The notes below the pieces were generated by a model. That model had not been told where the DNA came from, did no database searches, and saw only the letters and a list, made by a program, of their open reading frames with translations. Made by a program: the position numbers and the translations under genes. Shown here in pieces: positions 46,406 to 58,176 of a DNA stretch of 64,000 bases (position 1 is its first letter; every line of letters starts with the position of its first letter). The stretch is from the NCBI RefSeq assembly GCF_021497945.1, contig NZ_CP046524.1:903501-967500 (forward strand), in the 5' to 3' direction. Origin of the DNA: Streptococcus oralis (GTDB lineage: Bacteria; Bacillota; Bacilli; Lactobacillales; Streptococcaceae).

Positions 46406-48307
46406 ATGATTATTTTACAAGCTAATAAAATTGAACGTTCTTTTGCAGGTGAAGTTCTTTTTGATAATATCAATTTGCAGGTTGATGAACGAGATCGGAT
46501 TGCCTTAGTTGGAAAAAATGGAGCAGGTAAGTCTACTCTTTTGAAGATTTTGGTTGGGGAAGAGGAGCCAACTAGTGGAGAAGTAAATAAGAAGAAAGAT
46601 GTTTCTTTGTCTTACCTAGCCCAAGATAGCCGTTTTGAGTCTGAAAATACCATCTACGATGAAATGCTCCATGTCTTTGATGACCTACGTCGAACTGAGA
46701 AGCAACTTCGTCAGATGGAACTAGAGATGGGTGAAAAGTCTGGTGAAGATTTGGATAAACTGATGGCGGATTATGATCGTTTATCAGAGAATTTCCGTCA
46801 GGCTGGTGGCTTTACCTACGAAGCTGATATCCGTGCTATCTTAAATGGTTTCAAGTTTGATGAATCTATGTGGCAGACGAAAATTGCTGAGCTTTCAGGT
46901 GGTCAAAATACTCGTCTGGCACTGGCTAAAATGCTCCTTGAAAAGCCCAATCTCTTGGTCTTGGACGAGCCGACCAACCACTTGGATATCGAAACCATTG
47001 CCTGGCTAGAGAATTACTTGGTGAACTATAGCGGTGCCCTGATTATTGTTAGCCACGACCGTTATTTTTTGGACAAGGTTGCGACGATTACGCTCGATTT
47101 GACCAAGCATTCTCTGGATAGATATGTGGGGAATTACTCTCGTTTCGTTGAGCAAAAAGAGCAAAAGCTAGCTACTGAGGCAAAAAACTATGAAAAGCAA
47201 CAGAAGGAAATCGCTGCTTTGGAAGATTTCGTCAATCGCAATCTAGTACGAGCTTCAACGACCAAACGTGCCCAATCTCGACGCAAGCAACTAGAAAAAA
47301 TGGAGCGTTTAGACAAGCCAGAAGCTGGTAAGAAAGCAGCCAATATGACCTTCCAGTCTGAAAAAACGTCAGGTAATGTTGTCCTGACTGTTGAAAATGC
47401 TGCTATTGGCTATGATGGGGAAATATTGTCAGAACCTATCAATCTTGACCTTCGTAAGATGAATGCTATTGCCATCGTAGGACCTAATGGCATTGGGAAG
47501 TCAACCTTTATCAAGTCAATAGTAGACCAGATTCCCTTTATCAAGGGTGAAAAGCGATTTGGCGCTAATGTTGAGGTTGGTTACTATGACCAAACCCAAA
47601 GTAAGCTGACAGCGAGTAATACTGTACTGGATGAACTCTGGAATGATTTTAAACTGACACCTGAAGTTGAAATTCGCAACTGCCTTGGTGCCTTCCTTTT
47701 CTCAGGAGATGATGTTAAAAAGTCAGTCGGCATGCTTTCAGGTGGCGAGAAAGCTCGTTTACTGCTTGCCAAACTTTCAATGGAAAACAACAATTTCTTG
47801 ATTCTTGACGAGCCAACCAACCATTTGGATATTGATAGCAAGGAAGTGTTGGAAAATGCCTTGATTGACTTTGACGGAACCTTGTTGTTCGTCAGTCACG
47901 ACCGTTACTTTATCAATCGTGTGGCAACTCATGTTTTGGAATTGTCTGAGAATGGCTCAACCCTCTACCTTGGAGATTACGATTACTATGTTGATAAGAA
48001 AGCAGAAGTAGAAATGATTCAAACCGAGGAAGCTTCAACTAGCAATCAAGCAAAAGAAGCAAGTCCAGCTAATGACTATCAGGCCCAGAAAGAAAGTCAG
48101 AAAGAAGCCCGTAAGCTCATGCGACAAATCGAAAATCTAGAAGCTGAAATCGAAGAGTTAGAAAGTCAAAGCCAAGCTGTTTCTGAACAAATGCTGGAAA
48201 CCAACGATGCCGAAAAACTCATGAAATTGCAGGCTGAACTGGATAAAATCAGCCATCGTCAGGAAGAAGCCATGCTTGAGTGGGAAGAATTATCGGAGCA
48301 GGTGTAG
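46406..48307 (+). CDS. ABC-F family ribosome-associated ATPase
   Basis: A 633-residue ABC-F protein: two ABC domains and no membrane part. Domain 1 has GKNGAGKST (about 36-44) and LSGGQNTRLALAK; the P-site linker region lies at about 235-305 (KQQKEIAALEDF, KRAQSRRKQ); domain 2 has GPNGIGKST and LSGGEKARLLLAK. The C-terminal coiled coil (about 560-630) is Glu/Gln-rich. ABC-F proteins act on the ribosome to rescue stalled peptidyl transfer or give antibiotic resistance; this one looks like a housekeeping YdiF/Uup-type member. Start lacks a ribosome site and appears leaderless. The second DUF2971-like gene follows after 12 bases. Confidence 0.9.
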   Translation: MIILQANKIERSFAGEVLFDNINLQVDERDRIALVGKNGAGKSTLLKILVGEEEPTSGEVNKKKDVSLSYLAQDSRFESENTIYDEMLHVFDDLRRTEKQLRQMELEMGEKSGEDLDKLMADYDRLSENFRQAGGFTYEADIRAILNGFKFDESMWQTKIAELSGGQNTRLALAKMLLEKPNLLVLDEPTNHLDIETIAWLENYLVNYSGALIIVSHDRYFLDKVATITLDLTKHSLDRYVGNYSRFVEQKEQKLATEAKNYEKQQKEIAALEDFVNRNLVRASTTKRAQSRRKQLEKMERLDKPEAGKKAANMTFQSEKTSGNVVLTVENAAIGYDGEILSEPINLDLRKMNAIAIVGPNGIGKSTFIKSIVDQIPFIKGEKRFGANVEVGYYDQTQSKLTASNTVLDELWNDFKLTPEVEIRNCLGAFLFSGDDVKKSVGMLSGGEKARLLLAKLSMENNNFLILDEPTNHLDIDSKEVLENALIDFDGTLLFVSHDRYFINRVATHVLELSENGSTLYLGDYDYYVDKKAEVEMIQTEEASTSNQAKEASPANDYQAQKESQKEARKLMRQIENLEAEIEELESQSQAVSEQMLETNDAEKLMKLQAELDKISHRQEEAMLEWEELSEQV

Positions 48308-48319
48308 AAGGAGTAATAG

Positions 48320-49903
48320 ATGGTAGAATATAAATATTTTAATAGAGTTTATAATGAAGTGACTAATAAAAATTTTTCGGATAGTTTCATTTTTTTTAAA
48401 GATGATTGGAATGATTATGGCTACTACATTACTTTTCGTGTTTATTACTATGACGAAGATTGTGGCGAAAGATACATAGGTAGTTATAGAATTTACGAAG
48501 CTGAGATAGAACAACAAGAGGATGTTTACGGAATAAAATCTATTTTTAAATTATCTAAAGATGAATTTGATCGGAATCAAAAATATTCTTTGGCTTGTAA
48601 GCTAGAGTTTTATCAGAATTTATATGAATTTTGTTCAGAGTATTATAATGATTTTCTGGAAAAATTTAATGATTTAACTTTTGTTGATTTACCTGAAGAT
48701 TTAAAAGAAAACGAAGGAATAAAGTATGCATTATTAAGAAATGATAGAATAACAAAAAGTAAAGATATAATAGATTTTAATAGTGAACTCCAAAGAATCG
48801 ATTCAGAATTAAATGTTGGTAATTATCTTTCTTCGGATAAGATTACGGAGTATTTTTTGACTTTATTAGAAGAGGAACGAGTAGAAGATTTAAAAAAAGA
48901 AATTGAAGATTTAGTTGAAAAAAGTAATTTTAACTATAATCTATTAAAAAAGTTAATCGAACATTGTATTGAGAATTCATCTAAAGATACCTATCAAGTG
49001 TATTATAATACTTTGCTTTCATTGGTTGAAAAGGAAAATTACGAACAGCTAAAGTCCGAGTTAGAAACTATTGACAAAGATGAATTGAAAGAAATATCGG
49101 ACAATGTAAATATTATAAAAGATAAATTAAAATATAGAGTAGAAGGTGAAGATTTTATTCACTATACTTCATTAAATACCTTAAAATTTTTGCTTTATAA
49201 AAATGATGATAAAGATAATTATCCTAGATTACGACTTAGTAATGCCAGACAAATGAATGATCCAAATGAAGGGTATACATTTCTTAATCTCATAGGAATT
49301 AAGAAAGATGAATTACCTCAAACTGATTATGATACGTCGCCGTTCTTTTTTGCTTCTATGACACAAACTGGAAATGGGCAAAATCTAGATGATAGTCTTC
49401 CAATGTGGAAACAATATGGTGACGACGCAAAGGGTATTAATTTAACTTATCATTCAGATTATATTCAAAAGTTAATGGACGATGGAATAGAAATTTATAA
49501 AGTTTGTTATAATGTTAAGGAAGATTTACTAGAGGAAGAAATAAATGCAATAGAATCAGCATTTGACAAAATTAAAAAGCATACATCTGATAAAAGACAA
49601 GAATACTTTTCTTTAGCCTTGAATTTAATAGATGACATTCGTTATTTATTTAAAGATGCAGATTACAGTTATGAAAATGAATATAGGATTATTAAATCTT
49701 ATGAAGGTAAGGAAAATGATATTTTTATTAGCGAAAATTCTAATAGTGTGATTCCTGGATTATATTCTTATATTGACCAAGAACTAAAATATTCAAAAAT
49801 TAAACTTGGTCCTAAATGCGATGATATTGATTTTATTGCTCCCTATATAAAATACGTTGATCGAAATATTGAAGTAACTAAGTCACAAATATCTTATCGT
49901 TAA
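48320..49903 (+). CDS. DUF2971-like accessory protein, second copy
   Basis: A 527-residue AT-rich protein. Residues 1-150 are a beta-rich, Tyr/Asp-rich region with no match I know; 150-275 are helical and acidic. Residues about 278-527 form a DUF2971-like domain with HYTSL (281-285), R305, NDPNEG (313-318), S346, LPMW (360-363), an EYRI motif and the end IAPYIKYVD. The C-terminus is clearly related to that of the protein at 19548-21371 (both end with an APY-K-VD-I-E pattern and S-x-I-x-YR), while the N-termini differ. AAGGAG lies before the ATG, 12 bases after the ABC-F gene. Function unknown; low GC and modular N-terminus suggest mobile, possibly defensive, cargo. Confidence 0.7.
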   Translation: MVEYKYFNRVYNEVTNKNFSDSFIFFKDDWNDYGYYITFRVYYYDEDCGERYIGSYRIYEAEIEQQEDVYGIKSIFKLSKDEFDRNQKYSLACKLEFYQNLYEFCSEYYNDFLEKFNDLTFVDLPEDLKENEGIKYALLRNDRITKSKDIIDFNSELQRIDSELNVGNYLSSDKITEYFLTLLEEERVEDLKKEIEDLVEKSNFNYNLLKKLIEHCIENSSKDTYQVYYNTLLSLVEKENYEQLKSELETIDKDELKEISDNVNIIKDKLKYRVEGEDFIHYTSLNTLKFLLYKNDDKDNYPRLRLSNARQMNDPNEGYTFLNLIGIKKDELPQTDYDTSPFFFASMTQTGNGQNLDDSLPMWKQYGDDAKGINLTYHSDYIQKLMDDGIEIYKVCYNVKEDLLEEEINAIESAFDKIKKHTSDKRQEYFSLALNLIDDIRYLFKDADYSYENEYRIIKSYEGKENDIFISENSNSVIPGLYSYIDQELKYSKIKLGPKCDDIDFIAPYIKYVDRNIEVTKSQISYR

Positions 49904-49940
49904 TTTAAAGTGTTTTATTTTTTGAAAAAGGGGTGTAAAG

Positions 49941-50804
49941 ATGGAACATCTTGGAAAGGTATTTCGTGAATTTCGAACTAGTGGGAAATATTCTTTAAAG
50001 GAAGCAGCAGGTGAATCGTGTTCAACCTCTCAATTATCTCGCTTCGAGCTTGGGGAGTCTGATCTAGCAGTTTCTCGTTTCTTTGAGATTTTGGATAATA
50101 TTCATGTGACCATTGAAAATTTCATGGACAAGGCTAGGGATTTTCAAAATCATGAACATGTTGCCTTAATGGCACAGATTATTCCGCTTTACTACTCAAA
50201 TGATATTGCAGGTTTTCAAAAGCTTCAAAAGGAACAGCTTGAGAAAGCAAAGAGTTCGACCAATCCCCTCTATTTTGAGCTGAATTGGATTCTGCTACAA
50301 GGTCTGATTTGTCAAAGAGATGCTCGTTACACGATGAGTCAGAGTGATTTGGAAAAGGTAGCAGATTATCTTTTTCAAACAGAAGAGTGGACCATGTATG
50401 AGTTGATTCTTTTCGGAAATCTCTATACTTTCTACAATGTGGACTATGTGGCTCGGATTGGCAGAGAAGTCATGCAGCGAGAAGACTACTACAAGGAAAT
50501 TGGTCGGCATCGAAAACTTGTTTTGATTTTAGCTCTTAACTGTTACCAGCATTGTTTGGAAAACCGTTCCTTTGCGGATGCGGACTATTTTGAGGGCTAT
50601 GTGGAGAAGTTGATTGGAAATGGTATCAAGCTTTATGAGCGCAATATCTTCCATTATCTCAAAGGTTTCGCCCTCTACCAGAGAGACTTGAAAGAAGAAG
50701 GGTGTAGACAAATGCAGGAATCCATGCATATTTTTGATGTGCTTGGACTTCCGGAGCAAGTGGCTTACTATCAGGAACATTATGAAAAATTTGTAAATGC
50801 TTAA
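49941..50804 (+). CDS. Rgg/GadR/MutR-family transcriptional regulator
   Basis: A 287-residue Rgg-type regulator: an N-terminal helix-turn-helix (about 1-60, with TSQLSRFELGESDL) and a helical peptide-binding repeat domain (about 70-285). Such regulators often sense short hydrophobic peptides. No SHP-like small ORF is visible in the 37 bases before it or the 80 after it, so its ligand is unknown. The downstream MFS gene is the natural candidate target. GAAAAAGGGGTG precedes the ATG. Confidence 0.9.
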   Translation: MEHLGKVFREFRTSGKYSLKEAAGESCSTSQLSRFELGESDLAVSRFFEILDNIHVTIENFMDKARDFQNHEHVALMAQIIPLYYSNDIAGFQKLQKEQLEKAKSSTNPLYFELNWILLQGLICQRDARYTMSQSDLEKVADYLFQTEEWTMYELILFGNLYTFYNVDYVARIGREVMQREDYYKEIGRHRKLVLILALNCYQHCLENRSFADADYFEGYVEKLIGNGIKLYERNIFHYLKGFALYQRDLKEEGCRQMQESMHIFDVLGLPEQVAYYQEHYEKFVNA

Positions 50805-50884
50805 ATTTCCCAAATAAGGGAAAAATAAAGAGCCTCCTTTCAGTTTTGATACAATAGTTTCAAAATTTGAGAGGAGCTTTTTAT

Positions 50885-52063
50885 ATGAATCGACATGCAA
50901 TCCAGTTGATTAGTCGTGGGGCTATTAATAAGATAGGAAATATGCTCTATGACTATGGAAATAGTGTTTGGTTGGCATCAATGGGAACGATAGGGCAGAC
51001 TGTTCTTGGGATTTATCAAATTTCTGAACTCGTCACATCAATTCTGGTCAATCCCTTTGGCGGAGTGATTTCAGACCGCTTTTCGCGTCGCAAAATTTTG
51101 ATGACGACGGACTTGATTTGCGGCATTCTCTGTTTAGCTATTTCTTTCATTAGAAATGATAGCTTGATGATTGCTGCCTTGATTTTTGCCAATATTGTTC
51201 AGGCGGTTGCCTTTGCATTTTCTCGTACAGCCAATAAAGCCATTATAACTGAGGTTGTAGAAAAAGACGAGATTGTGACCTATAATGCTCGCTTAGAGCT
51301 CGTTTTGCAGGTTGTAGGTGTTAGCTCCCCTGTACTTTCTTTCCTCGTTTTACAATTTGCCAGTCTCCATATGACACTTGTTTTAGATGCCATTAGTTTT
51401 TTCATCGCATTTACATTAGTAGCTTTTCTTCCCAAAAAAGAGACTCAGAAACAAGAGAAAAAGACTTTCAGCTGGAAAAGTATTTTTTCTGATATGAAAG
51501 AAGGACTTGGCTATATCTGGCACCAGCAAGAAATCTTTTTCCTTTTGTTAGTAGCTTCGAGTGTTAATTTCTTTTTTGCAGCTTTTGAATTTCTCCTCCC
51601 TTTTTCAGAACGACTTTACGGGGTAGAAGGAGCTTATGCAACTATTTTGACTATGGGTGCTGTTGGTTCGATTATCGGAGCTCTTCTAGCTAGTAAAATA
51701 AAGGCAAGTGTTTATAATCTTTTGATTCTATTGGCGTTGACTGGAGTTGGAGTTTTTATGATGGGGTTACCACTGCCAACTTTTCTTACCTTTTCTGGGA
51801 ATTTAGTTTGTGAACTGTTTATGACGATTTTTAATATTCACTTTTTTACTCAGGTGCAAACCAAAGTTGAGGGGGAATACTTGGGGAGAGTGCTAAGTAC
51901 AATTTTTACATTAGCCATTCTATTTATGCCAATTGCAAAAGGCTTTATGACGGTGCTGCCAAGTGTACATCTCTCTTCTTTTCTGATAATTGGAAGCGGG
52001 GTTATTGCCCTGTCTTGTTTATCCCTCTTTTATGTGCGAAGTCATTTTAAAAAAGAGTTATAA
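50885..52063 (+). CDS. MFS transporter (efflux type)
   Basis: A 392-residue major facilitator with about 11-12 membrane helices. The loop motif GGVISDRFSRRKI (about 60-72) is the MFS motif A. It resembles MefA/E-like and related exporters, but the substrate is unknown. Start at 50885 follows GAGAGGAG; an upstream in-frame ATG at 50867 lacks a site. TGA-TACAAT (50850-50855) supplies an extended -10 promoter. It lies directly after the Rgg gene. Confidence 0.87.
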   Translation: MNRHAIQLISRGAINKIGNMLYDYGNSVWLASMGTIGQTVLGIYQISELVTSILVNPFGGVISDRFSRRKILMTTDLICGILCLAISFIRNDSLMIAALIFANIVQAVAFAFSRTANKAIITEVVEKDEIVTYNARLELVLQVVGVSSPVLSFLVLQFASLHMTLVLDAISFFIAFTLVAFLPKKETQKQEKKTFSWKSIFSDMKEGLGYIWHQQEIFFLLLVASSVNFFFAAFEFLLPFSERLYGVEGAYATILTMGAVGSIIGALLASKIKASVYNLLILLALTGVGVFMMGLPLPTFLTFSGNLVCELFMTIFNIHFFTQVQTKVEGEYLGRVLSTIFTLAILFMPIAKGFMTVLPSVHLSSFLIIGSGVIALSCLSLFYVRSHFKKEL

Positions 52064-52137
52064 TTTATCTTTTTTAAAAAATATTTCTCTACAATCCATT
52101 TTTCAGCCCTTCTCTATTGTGAGGAGGGCTTGATTTA

Positions 52138-54111
<1,974 letters not shown>

Positions 54112-54264
54112 TGATAGTAGAAAACTAGGTGTCAGATAGTCTGAAACTGTCTCTCCTGAAGTGTTTTTACATGGATTGAGTCTATTGTGAGTCAGAAATT
54201 AAATCGCTGAATCTATCAACACCACATAAAAAATTAAAATAGAAAATAGAAATTAGGAAAAAAC

Positions 54265-56550
54265 ATGTACAATTATCCCGTTCTTCTCCATTTTCATAGA
54301 AAAAATGGAGATTATACAGCTTGCTCATTTAGCACAGATCGAGATGAAAATAAAAGCTCTTTAACTTCAGAGACCACTTATTTTGGTCTTCAGTTTTCTT
54401 TTACCGTGACCAGTCAGGAGAAGGTGGATAGTTTCACTTTCAAAGCCGAGATAGATGGTGTATTAAAAGAATATCTTGTACGTTTTAACTACTATCCCTT
54501 GCTAACAGAAGCATGGATTTTAGAGGGAGACGAGACTGTGTATTATTCAGAAAATCCAGCTATTGCTAGTCCATATTATAAGGATCAGAATCCATTTGCC
54601 TTTGATAAAGCCATCCATAGCGCAAGCTTTGATCATCACTGGGGATACCAAGGAGAACTAGGTTACAGCCTTTCAGATTATCAGACAAGTTTTAAACTTT
54701 GGGCTCCAACAGCTACAGCTGTTCAGGTGGTTGTCTATGAAAACACTAGTAACGATGCACCGATTTGGAAAACTTTTAATCTAGAGCGTGGTAATAGCTA
54801 TTCATACAGCCATAAGTACAATACCATTGGTGTTTGGAGTGTAGACCTGGATGAAAATCTTGCAGGTAAAGCTTATCAGTATCAGATTGAGTTTCCGCAC
54901 CATCAGACTTTGACACGAGATCCTTACACTATCGCTACAAGCCCTGACGGAAAACGTTCCGTAATTCTTTCTCATCAAGACAGACAAGTAGAAGGATTCG
55001 AAGTCAAACATGGGACAGAAGCGCCATGGCGTTTGGAAAATCCATGTAAAGCAGTTATCTGTGAAATGCATATTCGTGATTTTACAAAATCGCCTACATC
55101 TGGTGTTCCTGAAGAACTCCGCGGAACCTTCTTGGGTGCTGCTCAGACTGGAACAGTTAACCAGTACGGTCAAGCAACCGCCTTTGACTATATCAAAGAA
55201 CTTGGTTGCAACTATGTTCAACTTCAACCTATCTTTGATCGTCATAAGAAATACGATCAAGATGGAAATGTAACATATAACTGGGGTTATGACCCTCAAA
55301 ACTACAATGCACCAGAAACGAGCTTCTCTAGCAATCCAGATGATCCCGGACAGGTTATTCGAGACCTCAAGACCATGATTCAGGCTTATCATGATGCAGG
55401 AATCGGTGTCATTATGGACGTGGTTTACAACCATACCTTCTCAACAGTGGACGCTCCATTCCAGACAACTGTTCCAGATTATTTCTATCGTATGAATCGT
55501 GATGGAACTTTTCAAAACGGTACGGGAGTAGGAAATGAAACTGCAAGTGAACACGAGATGTTCCGCAAGTATATGATTGATTCCATCCTTTATTGGGTGA
55601 AAGAATACAATATTGACGGTTTCCGTTTCGACTTGATGGGCATTCATGATGTCAAAACTATGCAGGCAATTCGTTGGGCACTGGATGAGGTCGATCCGCG
55701 TATTCTCACTTATGGAGAAGGCTGGGATATGGGAACAGGTCTAGCTCCTTATGACAAGGCTAAGAAGGATAACGCCTATCAGATGCCAAATATAGGTTTC
55801 TTTAACGATAATCAGCGTGATGCGATCAAAGGAGGAGAAGTTTATGGAGCAATCAAATCAGGATTTGTGAGTGGTGCTGCTACAGAACCAATCGTCGCCA
55901 AGGCTATTCTTGGTAGCCGAGAGTTGGGATCTTATCTCAGTCCAAACCAAGTTCTTAACTATGTTGAAGCTCATGACAATTACAATCTTCATGACTTGCT
56001 AGCAACCCTTCATCCTGATAAGAGTTCCGACCAGATTATGCGCAAGGTTGAGACAGCGACAGCTATGAATCTTCTCATGCAAGGAATGGCCTTTATAGAA
56101 CTAGGTCAAGAGTTTGGTCGAACTAAGTTGGTTCCAACTGGTGAACATGGAGAACTAACTCCTGCAGACCGAGAACGTGCTATGAATAGCTATAATGCTC
56201 CGGACAGTGTTAACCAAGTCAATTGGGATCTGATCAATGAACGCCAAGACAGCATTGAGTTTATTCGTCAGATTATCCGACTAAAAACGAAAATCAGTGC
56301 CTTCTCTTATCCAACATATGAAGAAATTTACCGTCATGTCTTTGTCCATACAGCTGCTGAGAATAGCGGGTGGATTGTTTATGAGATTCACGGTGGAGGA
56401 GAGCACTTATTGGTGGTATTCAATGCTAAGGGAACTTCCTTCTACTTTGAAAATGCAGGTAAGCTTGAAATGTTCCTTACCAACAGTCGTTCAAAACAAG
56501 AAAATGTTATTGATGATATTAGTGTCGCAGTTTTAAAAGTGCTCTCATAA
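54265..56550 (+). CDS. pulA: Type I pullulanase, intracellular
   Basis: A 761-residue GH13 debranching enzyme. An N-terminal domain (about 1-130), a CBM48-like module (about 135-240) and the catalytic barrel follow. YNWGYDPQNYNAPE is the pullulanase signature; DVVYNHT, GFRFDLMGIHD (nucleophile Asp) and YGEGWDMG (acid Glu) are intact, as is EAHDNYNLHD. No signal peptide or LPXTG anchor, so it acts on internal glycogen or imported maltodextrins, unlike surface SpuA. Ribosome site TTAGGAAAA is modest. A terminator follows. Confidence 0.95.
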   Translation: MYNYPVLLHFHRKNGDYTACSFSTDRDENKSSLTSETTYFGLQFSFTVTSQEKVDSFTFKAEIDGVLKEYLVRFNYYPLLTEAWILEGDETVYYSENPAIASPYYKDQNPFAFDKAIHSASFDHHWGYQGELGYSLSDYQTSFKLWAPTATAVQVVVYENTSNDAPIWKTFNLERGNSYSYSHKYNTIGVWSVDLDENLAGKAYQYQIEFPHHQTLTRDPYTIATSPDGKRSVILSHQDRQVEGFEVKHGTEAPWRLENPCKAVICEMHIRDFTKSPTSGVPEELRGTFLGAAQTGTVNQYGQATAFDYIKELGCNYVQLQPIFDRHKKYDQDGNVTYNWGYDPQNYNAPETSFSSNPDDPGQVIRDLKTMIQAYHDAGIGVIMDVVYNHTFSTVDAPFQTTVPDYFYRMNRDGTFQNGTGVGNETASEHEMFRKYMIDSILYWVKEYNIDGFRFDLMGIHDVKTMQAIRWALDEVDPRILTYGEGWDMGTGLAPYDKAKKDNAYQMPNIGFFNDNQRDAIKGGEVYGAIKSGFVSGAATEPIVAKAILGSRELGSYLSPNQVLNYVEAHDNYNLHDLLATLHPDKSSDQIMRKVETATAMNLLMQGMAFIELGQEFGRTKLVPTGEHGELTPADRERAMNSYNAPDSVNQVNWDLINERQDSIEFIRQIIRLKTKISAFSYPTYEEIYRHVFVHTAAENSGWIVYEIHGGGEHLLVVFNAKGTSFYFENAGKLEMFLTNSRSKQENVIDDISVAVLKVLS

Positions 56551-56566
56551 ATTAATGTAGTAAAAA

Positions 56567-56591
56567 GGGTTAGATTATCTAATCCTTTTTG
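56567..56591 (+). terminator. Terminator of pulA
   Basis: Stem GGGTTAGA / TCTAATCC (one G-U) with a TTA loop and TTTTT tail. Confidence 0.8.
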
Positions 56592-56651
56592 TCATTTATG
56601 AGTTTTTAATGAAGAGTAGAATTAAGTTTCAAATAATTTGAAGGATCAAGA

Positions 56652-56681
56652 TTGTGAAAAAAATCTCAATTTTTTTCACAA
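56652..56681. promoter_or_regulatory. 30-bp palindrome with Rex-like half-sites before gapN
   Basis: Two perfect 13-base arms, TTGTGAAAAAAAT and ATTTTTTTCACAA, with CTCA between. The outer TTGTGAA/TTCACAA halves equal Rex half-sites but are spaced about one helical turn wider than usual. It ends six bases before the gapN -35. Confidence 0.5.
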
Positions 56682-56687
56682 AAAGGG

Positions 56688-56715
56688 TTGTAATTTTCTG
56701 AAAATTTGATAAAAT
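56688..56715 (+). promoter_or_regulatory. Promoter of gapN
   Basis: TTGTAA (56688-56693) and TAAAAT (56710-56715), 16 bases apart. The TTG start codon follows 30 bases later. Confidence 0.55.
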
Positions 56716-56745
56716 AAGTCTTAATAATTTTCAGGAGGAAGAAAA

Positions 56746-58170
56746 TTGGCAAGATATCAAAATTTAGTAAATGGAAATTGGAAATCATCTGAAAAGGAAA
56801 TTACAATTTATTCACCCATTAATAAGGAAAAGCTGGGGACAGTACCGGCTATGAGTCAGGCTGAAGTAGATGAGGCTATGAAAGCTGCGCGTGCAGCTCT
56901 CCCAGCATGGCGTGATTTAGCACCAGTTGAACGTGCAGCCTATCTGCATAAGGTAGCAGCTATTTTAGAACGCGATAAAGAAAAAATTGGTACAATTCTT
57001 GCCAAAGAGGTTGCTAAAGGAATAAAAGCAGCCATTGGAGAAGTAGTACGTACAGCAGATTTGATTCGTTTTGCTGCAGAAGAAGGTCTCCGTATCACTG
57101 GACAAGCAATGGAAGGTGGCGGTTTTGAAGCTGCAAGTAAAAACAAACTAGCCGTTGTCCGTCGTGAGCCAGTTGGTGTCGTTTTAGCTATCGCGCCATT
57201 TAACTATCCAGTTAACCTTTCTGGATCTAAGATTGCTCCGGCTTTGATTGCAGGGAATGTCGTCATGTTTAAACCGCCAACACAAGGATCTATCTCAGGT
57301 CTGTTATTAGCCAAGGCTTTTGATGAGGCAGGTATTCCAGCAGGAGTATTTAATACGATAACTGGACGAGGTTCTGAAATTGGTGACTATATCATTGAAC
57401 ATAAAGAAGTTAACTTTATCAACTTTACTGGCTCGACTCCAATTGGTGAGCGAATCGGTCGTTTAGCTGGAATGCGTCCTATCATGCTTGAACTTGGTGG
57501 GAAAGATGCAGCTATTGTTCTCGAAGATGCAGACTTGGAACACGCAGCTAAACAAATCGTCGGTGGAGCCTTTAGCTATTCAGGACAGCGTTGTACTGCC
57601 ATCAAGCGTGTCTTGGTTGTGGAAAGTGTAGCGGATGAATTGGCTGAATTACTTCAAGCTGAAGTTGCTAAGCTAACCGTTGGTGACCCATTTGACAATG
57701 CTGATATCACACCTGTTATTGATAATGCTTCAGCTGACTTCATCTGGGGATTGATTCAAGATGCGCAAGGTAAAGGTGCCAAAGCGCTCAGTCCAATCAA
57801 ACGTGAGGGCAATCTCATTTGGCCGGGACTTTTTGATTATGTCACAAGAGATATGAAATTAGCCTGGGAAGAACCATTTGGACCTGTTCTCCCAATTATC
57901 CGAGTTGCAGATGCCAACGAAGCGCTAGAAATTGCCAACGAATCTGAGTTCGGTCTTCAATCTTCAGTCTTTACAAATGACTTTAAGAAGGCGTTTGAAA
58001 TTGCTGAAAAACTTGAAGTGGGCACCGTTCATATTAATAATAAAACACAGCGTGGACCAGATAATTTCCCATTCCTTGGGGTCAAAGGATCTGGTGCTGG
58101 TGTGCAAGGGATTAAATACAGCATTGAAGCAATGACAAATGTCAAATCCATTGTTTTTGATGTGAAATAA
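56746..58170 (+). CDS. gapN: NADP-dependent non-phosphorylating glyceraldehyde-3-phosphate dehydrogenase
   Basis: A 474-residue aldehyde dehydrogenase that oxidises glyceraldehyde-3-P straight to 3-phosphoglycerate, making NADPH without ATP. It replaces missing NADPH sources in streptococci. The nucleophile Cys is in SYSGQRCTAIKR (about 284), the base Glu in MLELGGKD (about 250), and NFINFTGSTPIGERIG binds the cofactor. The start codon is TTG (56746), six bases after AGGAGGAAG; the strong site and match to family N-termini support it. Followed by a terminator. Confidence 0.95.
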   Translation: MARYQNLVNGNWKSSEKEITIYSPINKEKLGTVPAMSQAEVDEAMKAARAALPAWRDLAPVERAAYLHKVAAILERDKEKIGTILAKEVAKGIKAAIGEVVRTADLIRFAAEEGLRITGQAMEGGGFEAASKNKLAVVRREPVGVVLAIAPFNYPVNLSGSKIAPALIAGNVVMFKPPTQGSISGLLLAKAFDEAGIPAGVFNTITGRGSEIGDYIIEHKEVNFINFTGSTPIGERIGRLAGMRPIMLELGGKDAAIVLEDADLEHAAKQIVGGAFSYSGQRCTAIKRVLVVESVADELAELLQAEVAKLTVGDPFDNADITPVIDNASADFIWGLIQDAQGKGAKALSPIKREGNLIWPGLFDYVTRDMKLAWEEPFGPVLPIIRVADANEALEIANESEFGLQSSVFTNDFKKAFEIAEKLEVGTVHINNKTQRGPDNFPFLGVKGSGAGVQGIKYSIEAMTNVKSIVFDVK

Positions 58171-58176
58171 TTTATA

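Noticed and set aside
50806..50823. TTTCCC/GGGAAA hairpin after the Rgg gene as a terminator
   Set aside because: Short stem and no T run on the plus strand.
52105..52130. Hairpin after the MFS gene as a strong terminator
   Set aside because: Good stem but only a TGATTT tail; it also overlaps the ligA -35, so its role is unclear.
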